DNA from: Lactococcus petauri
GTDB taxonomy: Bacteria; Bacillota; Bacilli; Lactobacillales; Streptococcaceae
NCBI RefSeq assembly: GCF_002154895.1
Contig: NZ_MUIZ01000004.1
Span: forward strand, 124,001 to 188,000
Length of the DNA: 64,000 nucleotides
Reading direction: 5' to 3'
Shown here: positions 8,495 through 16,811 of the stretch, piece by piece
Position numbering within the stretch: the first letter of the stretch is position 1
Layout of the letters: each line of letters begins with the position of its first letter
The notes under the pieces: model-generated
What the model saw: only the letters and a program-made list of their open reading frames with translations
Database searches by the model: none
What the model was told of the DNA's origin: nothing
Made by a program: the position numbers and the translations under genes

Positions 8495-10027
8495 TTATTT
8501 TTTAGCTGCTGCAAGTTCACGCTCAAGAGCTAATCTTTGAACTTTCATTGTGGCTGTACGAGGTATCGCATCATAGTCCATGAGAAGCGGCTCATTTAGG
8601 AATGGCATGTCAATGATAGAAGACCACCAAGCTTTCCAGTCCATTTCTTTACCTTCGGCAAGCGCCAAAATAGGTTGAGGATGTCCAGAAGCATCGCGGA
8701 TAATTATTACTTCGTCAAGAAAGTCGTGTTGATCGAGGAGGAGATCTTCAATGGCTAAGTTTGACTCCACCTTGTCAATAAGATCAACTTGACGATCATA
8801 GAGGAAGAGCACACCGTCTTCATCCATAATCCCCCAGTCGCCTGTATCCCACCAGTCACCATAAACTTCTTCAGCAAAACGACTATCCTCTTTATAATAA
8901 GTAAGAGCACGCCCTTTAGAGAGGAAATGAATATGACCAGGTGTACCAGCAGGAACAACATTTCCGTCAGCATCTGTTACGCGCGCTTGGGAAAGTCCAG
9001 GCATGCCGATGCCCATTTCACGAGCATTTGTACTTGGTAAGGTACTAAGGCGGTGTTTTTTCCAAATCATTGGACCGCATTCAGACTGACCATAGATTTG
9101 CAAGAAAACAGGATTTTCCTCTTTAGAAGCCGCAAGGAAAGTATGCATCGTATCTTTGTTTATTGCATCAAAAGTAGAGTGAAGATAGCGAATAGAAGCA
9201 AAGGCCTCGGGTGTTTCCTTTACAACATTTGCTAGACGAACAAAATGGTTTGGGTGTGTTTCAAAGGCTGTAGGGCGATATTTTTCAAACATGCTAAGCA
9301 CAGTATTTTTTTCTAAATTAGAAAGTGGCATAAGATCAAAGCCGAAGGTCATGGCTGATGATATACCAATGTTAAAGCGGGAATGAACAGGTGAAATATG
9401 GAATGCCAACAGTGAAGCCTTGTCTGGCATCCAATCCATTACTGTACGTTGCAAAACCCAACGCCAGCCCATAGATTGAGCTGAGTGTGCAATCAGTTTC
9501 GGAATCCCAGTAGTACCTGAGGTATGTGTGAGATAAGCAATCTCATCCGTAGCTAATTGTTGATTGCTTACTACAGGACTATTAGTGATTGAAGCAAAGT
9601 CAGAAACAAAGAGTTTGTGATCTTCGTTTACATTTTTTAATTCCTGAACGACAGCATCTGTATCTTCATCAAAAATGAGCCAAGGAGTTTCAAGGCGTGC
9701 AGCAAGAGTATCCATTACTGGTGTAGAAAAGTGATGGGAAATCATTGCAGGCACAGCACCCAGATAGGACACAGCAACGGCAAGAAGATAAGTGTCAAAA
9801 GCACTTGATTTAAAAATGATGACCTTGTCTTCTTTTTTTATTCCTAAGGCTGCCAAATTATAAGCTTTTTGCAAGACTGCTTCGTGAACGCTTTGATAAT
9901 TTGTCTCAAGCTCTAATTCCGGGAAAGCGTTTAACTTTTTATCGAAAATAAAACGACTTTTGGGGAACTTTTCAGCAGATTCTTTGAAATTTACATAAAG
10001 ATTCAGAGGTTTGTGATTGAATTTCAT
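8495..10027 (-). CDS. AMP-forming acyl-CoA synthetase/ligase
   Basis: Adenylate-forming enzyme (510 residues) that would activate a carboxylate to an acyl-AMP and then a thioester. The P-loop-like THTSGTTGIPKL is clear, followed by the QIYGQSECG core, the YKEDSRFAEEVYGDWWDTGDWG hinge region (in two parts) and a C-terminal lysine in TATMKVQR. Substrate unknown. It is longer than MenE and lacks a men neighbour on its own strand, so a fatty-acid or other acyl substrate is as likely as o-succinylbenzoate. The start at MKFNHKPLN follows an AGAGAG site; the frame continues open to 10165 without a better start. Confidence 0.82.
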   Translation of the reverse strand: MKFNHKPLNLYVNFKESAEKFPKSRFIFDKKLNAFPELELETNYQSVHEAVLQKAYNLAALGIKKEDKVIIFKSSAFDTYLLAVAVSYLGAVPAMISHHFSTPVMDTLAARLETPWLIFDEDTDAVVQELKNVNEDHKLFVSDFASITNSPVVSNQQLATDEIAYLTHTSGTTGIPKLIAHSAQSMGWRWVLQRTVMDWMPDKASLLAFHISPVHSRFNIGISSAMTFGFDLMPLSNLEKNTVLSMFEKYRPTAFETHPNHFVRLANVVKETPEAFASIRYLHSTFDAINKDTMHTFLAASKEENPVFLQIYGQSECGPMIWKKHRLSTLPSTNAREMGIGMPGLSQARVTDADGNVVPAGTPGHIHFLSKGRALTYYKEDSRFAEEVYGDWWDTGDWGIMDEDGVLFLYDRQVDLIDKVESNLAIEDLLLDQHDFLDEVIIIRDASGHPQPILALAEGKEMDWKAWWSSIIDMPFLNEPLLMDYDAIPRTATMKVQRLALERELAAAKK

Positions 10028-10058
10028 TGAAATCTCTCTTTCTATTTTTCTAAAGTTT

Positions 10059-10067
10059 ATTATATCA
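10059..10067 (-). promoter_or_regulatory. Extended -10 promoter of the acyl-CoA synthetase gene
   Basis: TGATATAAT on the minus strand about 30 bases before the chosen start; no strong -35. Confidence 0.5.
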
Positions 10068-10217
10068 CAAACTATCGGCGAGAATTGAGAAAAAAATGTC
10101 CTTTTTGCATTTTTAATCATTAAAGAATAGTCTGAAAAGTCCACGTAAAATGGGAAAATTAGCAAACTTATCTTTTTGCTACAGCCCCAGTTTTATATAG
10201 ATATGAAAGCGTATTAG

Positions 10218-10226
10218 TGTTATAAT
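10218..10226 (+). promoter_or_regulatory. Extended -10 promoter of sdaAB
   Basis: TGTTATAAT with only a poor -35. A short hairpin CTTTGC/GCAAAG (10279-10293) lies in the leader just before the GGAGGA ribosome binding site. Confidence 0.6.
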
Positions 10227-10306
10227 GATTTTAAGAATAAATTGTTTCGTTGGAATATAAAAAAATTCGAACGAAAAGCTTTGCTGAGCAAAGTTGCGGA
10301 GGAAAT

Positions 10307-10978
10307 ATGGAAAATTTACGTTATAAAAGTGTATTTGACATTATTGGTCCTGTAATGGTTGGTCCCAGTAGTTCTCACACTGCCGGTGCTGCCCGTATAG
10401 GAAAGATTATTCGTTCAATTTTTGGCGAATTGCCCGAGAAGGTTGAGATTCATTTGTATGAGAGTTTTGCCAAAACTTATCGTGGACATGGAACAGATGT
10501 TGCTTTGGTTGCTGGTGTTTTAGGTATGGATCCTGATGATCCTCGCTTACGAGATGCGCCGCGCATTGCTCACGAAGAAGGGATGGAAGTGACATATGTG
10601 CCTCATCCAGAAGATAAGGCAGACCATCCTAACACAGCGCGTCTGATTTTGAAAAAAGGGGACCGTGACATGAGCGTCACAGGGATTTCTATTGGCGGGG
10701 GCTTGATTCAAGTGACCGAACTCAATGGTTTCGATATTTCTATTTCAGCAGGGATGCCAACTTTTGTTATTGTCCATCAAGATGCACCAGGTATTTTGGC
10801 GCGCCTCGGAGCTATTTTTGAAAAGCATGATATTAACGTGGCACAAATGAATTTGACACGTGAAGCTAAAGGTGAAAAAGCAATCATGATTATGGAAGTA
10901 GACAGTTTCGATGTCGAAGAAGCTTTTGAGGAAATGAAACACATTCCGAAACTTTCTGCTGTAAATTTCTTTAAATAA
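10307..10978 (+). CDS. sdaAB: L-serine dehydratase, beta subunit
   Basis: Beta chain (223 residues) of the iron-sulfur L-serine ammonia-lyase, which converts serine to pyruvate and ammonia in the cytoplasm. The N-terminal domain has the signature GPVMVGPSSSHTAGAARIG, and residues from about 148 form an ACT domain (FVIVHQDAPGILARLG onward) that may sense amino acids. The ATG at 10307 is preceded by a near-perfect GGAGGA; an upstream TTG at 10250 would extend the frame but lies across the leader hairpin. It is followed nine bases later by the alpha subunit. Confidence 0.95.
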   Translation: MENLRYKSVFDIIGPVMVGPSSSHTAGAARIGKIIRSIFGELPEKVEIHLYESFAKTYRGHGTDVALVAGVLGMDPDDPRLRDAPRIAHEEGMEVTYVPHPEDKADHPNTARLILKKGDRDMSVTGISIGGGLIQVTELNGFDISISAGMPTFVIVHQDAPGILARLGAIFEKHDINVAQMNLTREAKGEKAIMIMEVDSFDVEEAFEEMKHIPKLSAVNFFK

Positions 10979-10987
10979 GGGGTAATT

Positions 10988-11860
10988 ATGTTTTCAAATG
11001 TACAAGAACTGCTTGAAGATGCAAAAGCATATCCATCAATTGCTGAATTGATGATTGCAGAAGAAATAGAACAAACCGGTGCGAGCCGTGAACAAATCAT
11101 TGAGATGATGGAACATAACTTGGCGACAATGATGTCATCAATTGAGGAAGGACTACTTGGAAATAAGTCAACAACCGGACTTACAGGTGGCGATGCCAAG
11201 AAGATGGATGAATACATTAAATCAGGAAAAGCGATATCAGGTGATGTGATTTTAGGAGCAGCGCGTGATGGCGTAGCTGTAAATGAAGTCAATGCTCAGA
11301 TGGGACTCATCTGTGCGACACCGACAGCTGGGTCAGCTGGATGTCTACCTGGTGTGCTCTCTGCAGCAACGAAGAAGTTAGGGCTTACACATGAGCAGCA
11401 GGTAGAATTTATCTTTACAGCTGGTGCTTTTGGTTTAGCAATCGCAAACAATGCAACGATTGCAGGTGCTGAAGGAGGATGTCAAGCAGAAGTTGGGTCG
11501 GCATCGGCCATGTCCGCAGCCGCTTTGGTTATCATGGCTGGAGGTACGGGCGAGCAAGCCGGAATAGCCTTAGCTTTGACACTCCAAAATATGTTGGGCC
11601 TGATTTGTGACCCTGTCGCAGGTTTAGTAGAAATTCCTTGTGTCCATCGTAACGCTATGGGGGCTTCTCAGGCGATGATTTCCGCCGATATGGCTTTAGC
11701 TGGTGTTAAAACAGTTATACCGGTTGATGAAGTGATTACATGTATGTACAATGTAGGACGCTCACTGCCTTCTGCTCACCGTGAAACTGGTGAAGGTGGG
11801 CTTGCTGCAACGCCAACAGGACGTGAAATTATGGAACGCATCTTTGGTGACGGAAAATAA
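10988..11860 (+). CDS. sdaAA: L-serine dehydratase, alpha subunit
   Basis: Catalytic alpha chain (290 residues) of the [4Fe-4S] serine dehydratase. Candidate cluster cysteines are in CATPTAGSAGC, GAEGGCQAEVG and LICDPVAGLVEIPC, and the conserved VHRNAMGASQA segment follows. Its separate gene next to sdaAB is the usual Gram-positive two-subunit arrangement. A GGGG-type ribosome binding site sits just before the ATG. The operon ends at a terminator some 20 bases after the stop. Confidence 0.95.
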   Translation: MFSNVQELLEDAKAYPSIAELMIAEEIEQTGASREQIIEMMEHNLATMMSSIEEGLLGNKSTTGLTGGDAKKMDEYIKSGKAISGDVILGAARDGVAVNEVNAQMGLICATPTAGSAGCLPGVLSAATKKLGLTHEQQVEFIFTAGAFGLAIANNATIAGAEGGCQAEVGSASAMSAAALVIMAGGTGEQAGIALALTLQNMLGLICDPVAGLVEIPCVHRNAMGASQAMISADMALAGVKTVIPVDEVITCMYNVGRSLPSAHRETGEGGLAATPTGREIMERIFGDGK

Positions 11861-11878
11861 TAATATTGAAAATAAACG

Positions 11879-11919
11879 ACCCTTTTTGAAAGTCTATACT
11901 TGCCTTAAAGGGTTTTTTT
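11879..11919 (+). terminator. Terminator of the sda operon
   Basis: Stem ACCCTTT/AAAGGGT with a long loop and a run of seven T. Confidence 0.75.
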
Positions 11920-11941
11920 ATTTATAATACAGAGTTGTGAC

Positions 11942-11970
11942 TTGACATTTATAGTTTACAGTTGTAAACT
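11942..11970 (+). promoter_or_regulatory. copY promoter with overlapping cop box
   Basis: TTGACA, 17-bp spacer, TAAACT. A perfect 18-bp palindrome AGTTTACAGTTGTAAACT (11953-11970) contains the TACANNTGTA cop box and covers the spacer and -10, so CopY binding would block RNA polymerase. This is established CopY operator logic in lactococci and enterococci. Confidence 0.9.
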
Positions 11971-12003
11971 GTAGTTGTAGTAAAAATAAAGTAAGGAGCG
12001 CCA

Positions 12004-12444
12004 ATGAACGAAACAGAATTTAATATATCAAATGCAGAATTGATTGTTATGCGTGTTATATGGTCGCTCGGCGAAGCACGAGTTGATGAGATTTCTTGTC
12101 AAATTTCGCCCGATTTGGATTGGTCTCTAGCAACAGTTAAAACTTTGCTGGGGCGCCTCGTGAAAAAGGGAATGCTAAGTACTGAAAAAGAAGGTCGTAA
12201 GTTTGTTTATCGCCCTTTAATGGCAGAATGTACAGCTATTCAAATGATGGGACAGTCTTTACTTGAAAAAGTTTGTGAAACAAAACAAGTGAAGCTCTTA
12301 GCCGATATGATCGCCTTGTCAAACTTGACTTCAGAAGATGTAGCAAGTTTGCAAGAAGCGTTAAAAAATAAAGAAACAGTTCAAGAAACAACTTGTACTT
12401 GTTTAGAAAATTTTAATTCTTGCAGCTGCCAACACGTCAGCTAA
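12004..12444 (+). CDS. copY: Copper-responsive repressor CopY/CopR (BlaI/MecI family)
   Basis: Winged-helix repressor of 146 residues that controls the cop operon. The N-terminal BlaI-type DNA-binding domain (NAELIVMRVIWSLGEARVDEI onward, in segments) is followed by a C-terminal metal-sensing tail with the CxCx4-6CxC cysteine pattern (CTCLENFNSCSC, residues about 130-142). In CopY this tail binds zinc when repressing, and copper when releasing DNA. The operator lies in its own promoter, so it is autoregulated. copZ begins 15 bases after its stop. AAGGAG precedes the start. Confidence 0.93.
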   Translation: MNETEFNISNAELIVMRVIWSLGEARVDEISCQISPDLDWSLATVKTLLGRLVKKGMLSTEKEGRKFVYRPLMAECTAIQMMGQSLLEKVCETKQVKLLADMIALSNLTSEDVASLQEALKNKETVQETTCTCLENFNSCSCQHVS

Positions 12445-12459
12445 TATGGAGGAGAGATA

Positions 12460-12669
12460 ATGGAAAAAGAAAAATTCGTAATCAAAGGTATGACTTGTGA
12501 TCACTGTGCAATGCATGTGACTTCAGCACTCGAAGGGCTTACTGGTGTAAAATCCGCAAAAGTCTCTTTAAAAAAGAATGAAGCACTTGTGAAATTCGAT
12601 GCAGCGACAACATCCGTAGATGATTTAGCAATGGCTGTTAAAGAAGCTGGCTACGAATTAGTAAAATAA
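12460..12669 (+). CDS. copZ: Copper chaperone CopZ
   Basis: Single heavy-metal-associated domain protein of 69 residues. The metal-binding GMTCDHC motif is at residues 9-15, with the usual beta-alpha-beta-beta-alpha-beta length. It would carry Cu(I) to CopY and to the CopA ATPase. A strong GGAGGAG lies upstream. Between this gene and copA there are a weak hairpin and a second cop box. Confidence 0.95.
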   Translation: MEKEKFVIKGMTCDHCAMHVTSALEGLTGVKSAKVSLKKNEALVKFDAATTSVDDLAMAVKEAGYELVK

Positions 12670-12674
12670 GAAGG

Positions 12675-12694
12675 CTGTCCTTAGGGGCAGTTTT
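12675..12694 (+). terminator. Weak hairpin between copZ and copA
   Basis: CTGTCC/GGGCAG stem with a 4-nt loop followed by four T. It could cause partial termination and lower copA relative to copZ. Confidence 0.45.
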
Positions 12695-12709
12695 CTCTGG
12701 AACACAATG

Positions 12710-12723
12710 TTTACATTTGTAAA
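12710..12723 (+). promoter_or_regulatory. Second cop box, upstream of copA
   Basis: Palindrome TTTACATTTGTAAA contains TACATTTGTA, matching the cop box consensus. It sits 20 bases before the copA start, with no convincing promoter of its own. Confidence 0.75.
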
Positions 12724-12742
12724 TTTAATGAAGGAGTAGAAA

Positions 12743-14830
12743 ATGAGAAGTCAAAACTTTGTCATCACGGGTATGACCTGTGCAAACTGTGTGAATACCG
12801 TATCCAAAGCATTGAATAACTCGAATAAAATCCAAGAAGCAACAGTTAACTTGGCAACTGAAAAAGCAAAAGTTATTTTTGATGATAGCATTAGTGATCA
12901 AGATGTGATCAATATGGTTGAAAAGGTGGGCTATGGTGCCATTGTAAACGATAAAGCACATCAAGAAAAAATTGCAGCTCAAGCGCGTAGAAGGAATCGT
13001 AATTTACGATTGTCATTGATCGTGTCAGTAATTTTGACTCTGCCTTTAGTACTTGCTATGTTTGAAGGAGTATTGGGAACACACTATTTGATGTTTCTAC
13101 ACAATCATGTTTTACAACTTATTCTCGCAACACCTGTTCAGTTTATTATCGGTTGGCGCTTTTACGTCGGCGCTTATCATGCATTGAAAAATGGAAATGC
13201 AAATATGGATGTTCTAGTAGCACTTGGAACTAGCGTTGCATATTTTTCGAGTTTAATTTTAGCGGTATTTTTAGAACAAGAGAATGCTTTGAATTTTGAA
13301 TCTGCTATGGTTATTATTACCTTGGTTGTTTTAGGAAAAGTACTTGAGCACAATGCTAAAGAAAAAACAAGTCAGGCAATCACGAGCTTGATGAGTAGTA
13401 GGGTTAAAATGGTTCACACAGAAGAAGGTGAGCGCCCGCTTGAAGAAGTCCAAATCGGGGATGTTATTCAAATTTATCCGGGAGAGAAGGTACCTTTGGA
13501 TGCAATGATCCTTAAAGGTAAAGCATCTTTTGACGAAAGTCACTTGACTGGCGAATCTTTACCTGTTGTCAAAGCAGACGATGATACACTATTTGAAGGG
13601 GCTGTGAATTTAGACGGTTCCATTAAAGCTGTTGTTGTCCGAGATGTTAACGATTCGACTATTTCTCGGATGGTTGAAATGATGGAAGAAGCACAAGCCT
13701 CAAAACCTGATATTCAAAAATTCGCGGATAAAATCTCAAATGTCTTTGTTCCAATTGTTTTGGTCATTTCACTTGTAACTTTTGTAGCCACATGGGCCAT
13801 TACTGGAACATTACTGACTGCCATTATGCATGCTGTGGCAACATTGGTTATTGCTTGCCCATGTGCGCTTGGTTTAGCGACACCAACCGCAATTATTTCA
13901 GGAACAGGACTTGCTGCTAAGAATGGCTTGCTGTTGAAAAATGCCAATGCTTTAGAACTGACGAATAGCGTGACAACAGTTTTCTTTGATAAGACAGGGA
14001 CGATTACGACAGGTGATTTTGAGTTGTCTCAGTTTGAGGGCAACGATGAAGCATTTAAAATTTTAGCAAGTTTAGAAAGTCATTCGCACCATCCGTTAGC
14101 TCAAGCCGTAAAAGCTGCGGAAATCTACCCCGTAGAAAACCTTAAAGAAATTGCTGGTCTTGGACTTTCAGGAGAAATAAATGGCCGTCAATATTATGCA
14201 GGAAATGCAAAACTTATGGAAGAGCACGGGTACGATGTCACATCAAGCACAGATACTGTTATTTATCTTGCGGATGATGTAAGCCATATAGCTACAGCAA
14301 CCTTTAAATCTTCAATTAAGCAAGAAAGTGTGCAGACCGTAGCTGCACTGAAAAAAGCCGGCATTAAAACTGTGATGTTGACAGGGGACAATGAAGATTC
14401 TGCTAAAAAAATCCAAGAAATTGTCAATTTGGATGAAGTAAAAAGTAATCTATCACCTGAAGACAAAGCTAAAATTGTCCAAGAAACTTCACATTCCATT
14501 ATGGTAGGCGACGGAATCAACGATGCTATTGCATTAGCAAGTAGTACTGTTGGTGTTGCCATGGCAACAGGCTCAGATATTGCGATGGAAGCAGGAGATG
14601 TGACCATTATGGGTGGTAAAATCCATAAATTACTCGATCTCTTTAAGATCTCTCGAAAAACCTTAAGTAAAATCAAACAAAATTATTTTTGGGCCTTCAT
14701 TTACAATATTATTGGTATCCCGCTGGCAGCTTTTGGATTACTCAATCCAATGATTGCAGCAGCAGCGATGAGCTTGTCTAGTGTTTCCGTAATTTTGAAT
14801 TCCTTACTTTTGACTAAAACAAAAATTTGA
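12743..14830 (+). CDS. copA: Copper-exporting P-type ATPase
   Basis: P1B-1 ATPase of 695 residues that pumps Cu(I) out across the membrane. An N-terminal HMA domain has GMTCANC at residues 9-15. Further motifs are TGES in the actuator domain, the membrane metal site CPCALG, the phosphorylated aspartate in DKTGTIT, SHHPLA in the nucleotide domain and GDGINDA. Eight transmembrane segments fit the family. It is short because it has only one HMA domain. AAGGAG precedes the start, and the adjacent cop box implies direct copper control. Confidence 0.95.
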   Translation: MRSQNFVITGMTCANCVNTVSKALNNSNKIQEATVNLATEKAKVIFDDSISDQDVINMVEKVGYGAIVNDKAHQEKIAAQARRRNRNLRLSLIVSVILTLPLVLAMFEGVLGTHYLMFLHNHVLQLILATPVQFIIGWRFYVGAYHALKNGNANMDVLVALGTSVAYFSSLILAVFLEQENALNFESAMVIITLVVLGKVLEHNAKEKTSQAITSLMSSRVKMVHTEEGERPLEEVQIGDVIQIYPGEKVPLDAMILKGKASFDESHLTGESLPVVKADDDTLFEGAVNLDGSIKAVVVRDVNDSTISRMVEMMEEAQASKPDIQKFADKISNVFVPIVLVISLVTFVATWAITGTLLTAIMHAVATLVIACPCALGLATPTAIISGTGLAAKNGLLLKNANALELTNSVTTVFFDKTGTITTGDFELSQFEGNDEAFKILASLESHSHHPLAQAVKAAEIYPVENLKEIAGLGLSGEINGRQYYAGNAKLMEEHGYDVTSSTDTVIYLADDVSHIATATFKSSIKQESVQTVAALKKAGIKTVMLTGDNEDSAKKIQEIVNLDEVKSNLSPEDKAKIVQETSHSIMVGDGINDAIALASSTVGVAMATGSDIAMEAGDVTIMGGKIHKLLDLFKISRKTLSKIKQNYFWAFIYNIIGIPLAAFGLLNPMIAAAAMSLSSVSVILNSLLLTKTKI

Positions 14831-14850
14831 GGTACTCTAAAAATAAAAGA

Positions 14851-14881
14851 AAAAAATTCACTTTTGTTCGTGAATTTTTTT
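14851..14881 (+). terminator. Terminator of the cop operon
   Basis: Stem AAATTCAC/GTGAATTT with loop and T run. Confidence 0.85.
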
Positions 14882-14892
14882 AGTATTAAACG

Positions 14893-14898
14893 TATAAT
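14893..14898 (+). promoter_or_regulatory. -10 box close to the recQ start
   Basis: TATAAT ends eight bases before the recQ ATG; no clear -35. AGGA lies between the box and the ATG, so either the transcript is leaderless or the true promoter lies upstream. Confidence 0.35.
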
Positions 14899-14906
14899 AG
14901 GAAAAG

Positions 14907-16685
14907 ATGAATTTAGAAGCAAAACTCAAGGAAATATTTGGCTATGAAAGTTTCCGCCAAGGTCAAAAACAAATAATAGAGCAAGTTCTACAGGGAAAAG
15001 ATACTCTGGGGATATTGCCGACAGGTGCAGGGAAATCCATTTGCTATCAATTACCTGCCCTTTTACAAGAAGGCATTACTCTTGTGGTCTCGCCTTTAAT
15101 TTCCCTGATGAAGGATCAGGTGGATCAGCTAAATATTGCAAATATACCAGCAACATTTATTAATTCGACAGTAGATGAGCAAGAAGCTTACTTCCGAATG
15201 CAACAGATCGAAAATGGCGAGGTTAAAATCTTGTTTGTTGCGCCTGAACGGTTTGAATTAGAATCTTTTAACTATTTTTTGCAACACCTTCCTATTGATT
15301 TGGTTGCAATTGATGAAGCACACTGTATCTCTCAATGGGGACATGATTTTAGACCTTCTTATGTTACTTTTGCGAAACGATTGGCTGATTTGCCTACTTC
15401 ACCAACAATCTTAGCACTAACAGCTACAGCCACACCTCGGGTATCTGCAGATATTCAAGACTTATTACAAATCTCTGAAGACAACACTGTTAAAACAGGT
15501 TTTTTACGCGAAAACTTACGCTTTGAAGTTGTTAAAGGAAAAGATAAACGTGACTTTTTAAAGTCCTACTTAAAAGAACATACTGACGAATCAGGCATTA
15601 TCTATGCCAACACACGTAAAGAAGTAGAAGAAGTTACGGAATGGTTAAACCGAAATAATTTTCCTGCTAAACGTTATCATGCCGGTTTAGCTGAGGGAGA
15701 GCGCCAAAAAAACCAAGAAGATTTTCTCTATGATGAAGTTCCTATTATGGTGGCAACCAATGCTTTTGGAATGGGGATAAATAAGAGCAATGTTCGTTTT
15801 GTAATTCATTATGGGATGCCTGCTACTATTGAAGCCTACTATCAAGAAGCAGGTCGTGCAGGACGAGATGGACTTGATTCGGATGCTATCTTATTATTTT
15901 CGCCCAATGATGTTCGTCTCAAAAACTTCTTGATCGAGCAAGGCGAAGGGAGTGAGCAACATAAGGAACAAGAATACGAAAAACTAAGGCAGATGCAAGC
16001 TTATACAAGCTCAGAAACTTGCTTGCAGGGTTATATTTTACAGTATTTTGGTGATGCGGGAGAGGACTGTCATAAGTGCTCAAACTGTTTAGACGACCGG
16101 GAACGTACAGATGTTACGCTTGATGCACAAAAAGTTATGTCTTGTGTTATTCGGATGGAACAACGTTTCGGAAAAACAGCAGTCGCACAAGTTTTAGTAG
16201 GCTCTAAAAATAAAAACTTAGCACGTTGGAATTTTGAAAAACTCTCAACTTTTGGCATAATGAAGGGATATTCGCAAAAAGCAGTTGGAGAACTGATTGA
16301 TTTTTTAGCGGGGGAAGGTTACTTAGCTGTCTCCGCAGGCAAATTCCCCTTACTTGGGGTTTCTGATCGTGGGATAGCTGTTCTACAAGGTAGAGAGCAA
16401 GTCTGGCGACGTACAGCCTTAAGCACTACTAAGCAACAGTCTGTAGCTAATGGTACATTTAATTTGGAGTTATTTGAAGAATTACGGACGTTACGTCTCG
16501 ATATTGCCAAGTCAGAAGGCGTTCCTCCTTTCATGATATTTTCCGATGCTTCATTGAAAGACATGACAAGAATTATGCCTTTAGACGAAGAGACATTTTT
16601 AGAAGTTTCCGGTGTAGGTCAAGTGAAGTTGAAAAAGTATGGTCATGTGTTCCTAGAGGCATTAAACATCTATAATCAAGAATAA
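14907..16685 (+). CDS. recQ: ATP-dependent DNA helicase RecQ
   Basis: Superfamily 2, 3'-to-5' DNA helicase of 592 residues acting in recombination and fork repair. Walker A is GILPTGAGKS, motif II is IDEAHCISQWGHDF, and the arginine-finger motif VI segment is YYQEAGRAGRDG. A zinc-binding RQC region (CLQGYILQYFGDAGEDC and CSNC) is followed by a winged helix and a C-terminal HRDC domain from about residue 515. Length is normal for bacterial RecQ. It is a single-gene unit between terminators. Confidence 0.95.
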   Translation: MNLEAKLKEIFGYESFRQGQKQIIEQVLQGKDTLGILPTGAGKSICYQLPALLQEGITLVVSPLISLMKDQVDQLNIANIPATFINSTVDEQEAYFRMQQIENGEVKILFVAPERFELESFNYFLQHLPIDLVAIDEAHCISQWGHDFRPSYVTFAKRLADLPTSPTILALTATATPRVSADIQDLLQISEDNTVKTGFLRENLRFEVVKGKDKRDFLKSYLKEHTDESGIIYANTRKEVEEVTEWLNRNNFPAKRYHAGLAEGERQKNQEDFLYDEVPIMVATNAFGMGINKSNVRFVIHYGMPATIEAYYQEAGRAGRDGLDSDAILLFSPNDVRLKNFLIEQGEGSEQHKEQEYEKLRQMQAYTSSETCLQGYILQYFGDAGEDCHKCSNCLDDRERTDVTLDAQKVMSCVIRMEQRFGKTAVAQVLVGSKNKNLARWNFEKLSTFGIMKGYSQKAVGELIDFLAGEGYLAVSAGKFPLLGVSDRGIAVLQGREQVWRRTALSTTKQQSVANGTFNLELFEELRTLRLDIAKSEGVPPFMIFSDASLKDMTRIMPLDEETFLEVSGVGQVKLKKYGHVFLEALNIYNQE

Positions 16686-16688
16686 TAT

Positions 16689-16722
16689 AAAAATAGAGAA
16701 GCATGAGTCTTTCTCTATTTTT
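16689..16722 (+). terminator. recQ terminator
   Basis: Stem AAAAATAGAGAA/TTCTCTATTTTT with a 10-nt loop. Confidence 0.85.
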
Positions 16723-16731
16723 ATTTGTGCC

Positions 16732-16760
16732 TTGACAAATGTAAGCGTTTAATTTACAAT
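16732..16760 (+). promoter_or_regulatory. Promoter of the glycosylasparaginase-PTS operon, with cre-like site
   Basis: TTGACA, 17-bp spacer, TACAAT. The spacer holds ATGTAAGCGTTTAATT (16739-16754), which matches the CcpA cre consensus except at two positions in its right half. Catabolite repression is therefore plausible. Confidence 0.75.
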
Positions 16761-16791
16761 GTATACAAATAGTATATACTGGATTGTATAT
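16761..16791 (+). promoter_or_regulatory. Palindromic operators (probable GntR/UTRA sites)
   Basis: Directly after the -10 come GTATAC, the perfect palindrome AGTATATACT (16771-16780) and a further TGTATATA. They cover the expected transcription start. The GntR gene at the operon end is the natural candidate ligand. The core GTATATAC recurs in the nagB promoter. Confidence 0.65.
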
Positions 16792-16811
16792 AAAATAAAA
16801 AAGGAGTGTTT

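Noticed and set aside
8495..10027. Assignment of the acyl-CoA synthetase as menE
   Set aside because: It is near menA but convergent, longer than MenE and without other men genes, so the specific name is not supported.
10777..11292. 171-codon minus-strand frame across the sdaAB/sdaAA junction
   Set aside because: It lies fully inside two certain genes, is low-complexity Ser/Ile-rich and has no ribosome site or promoter.
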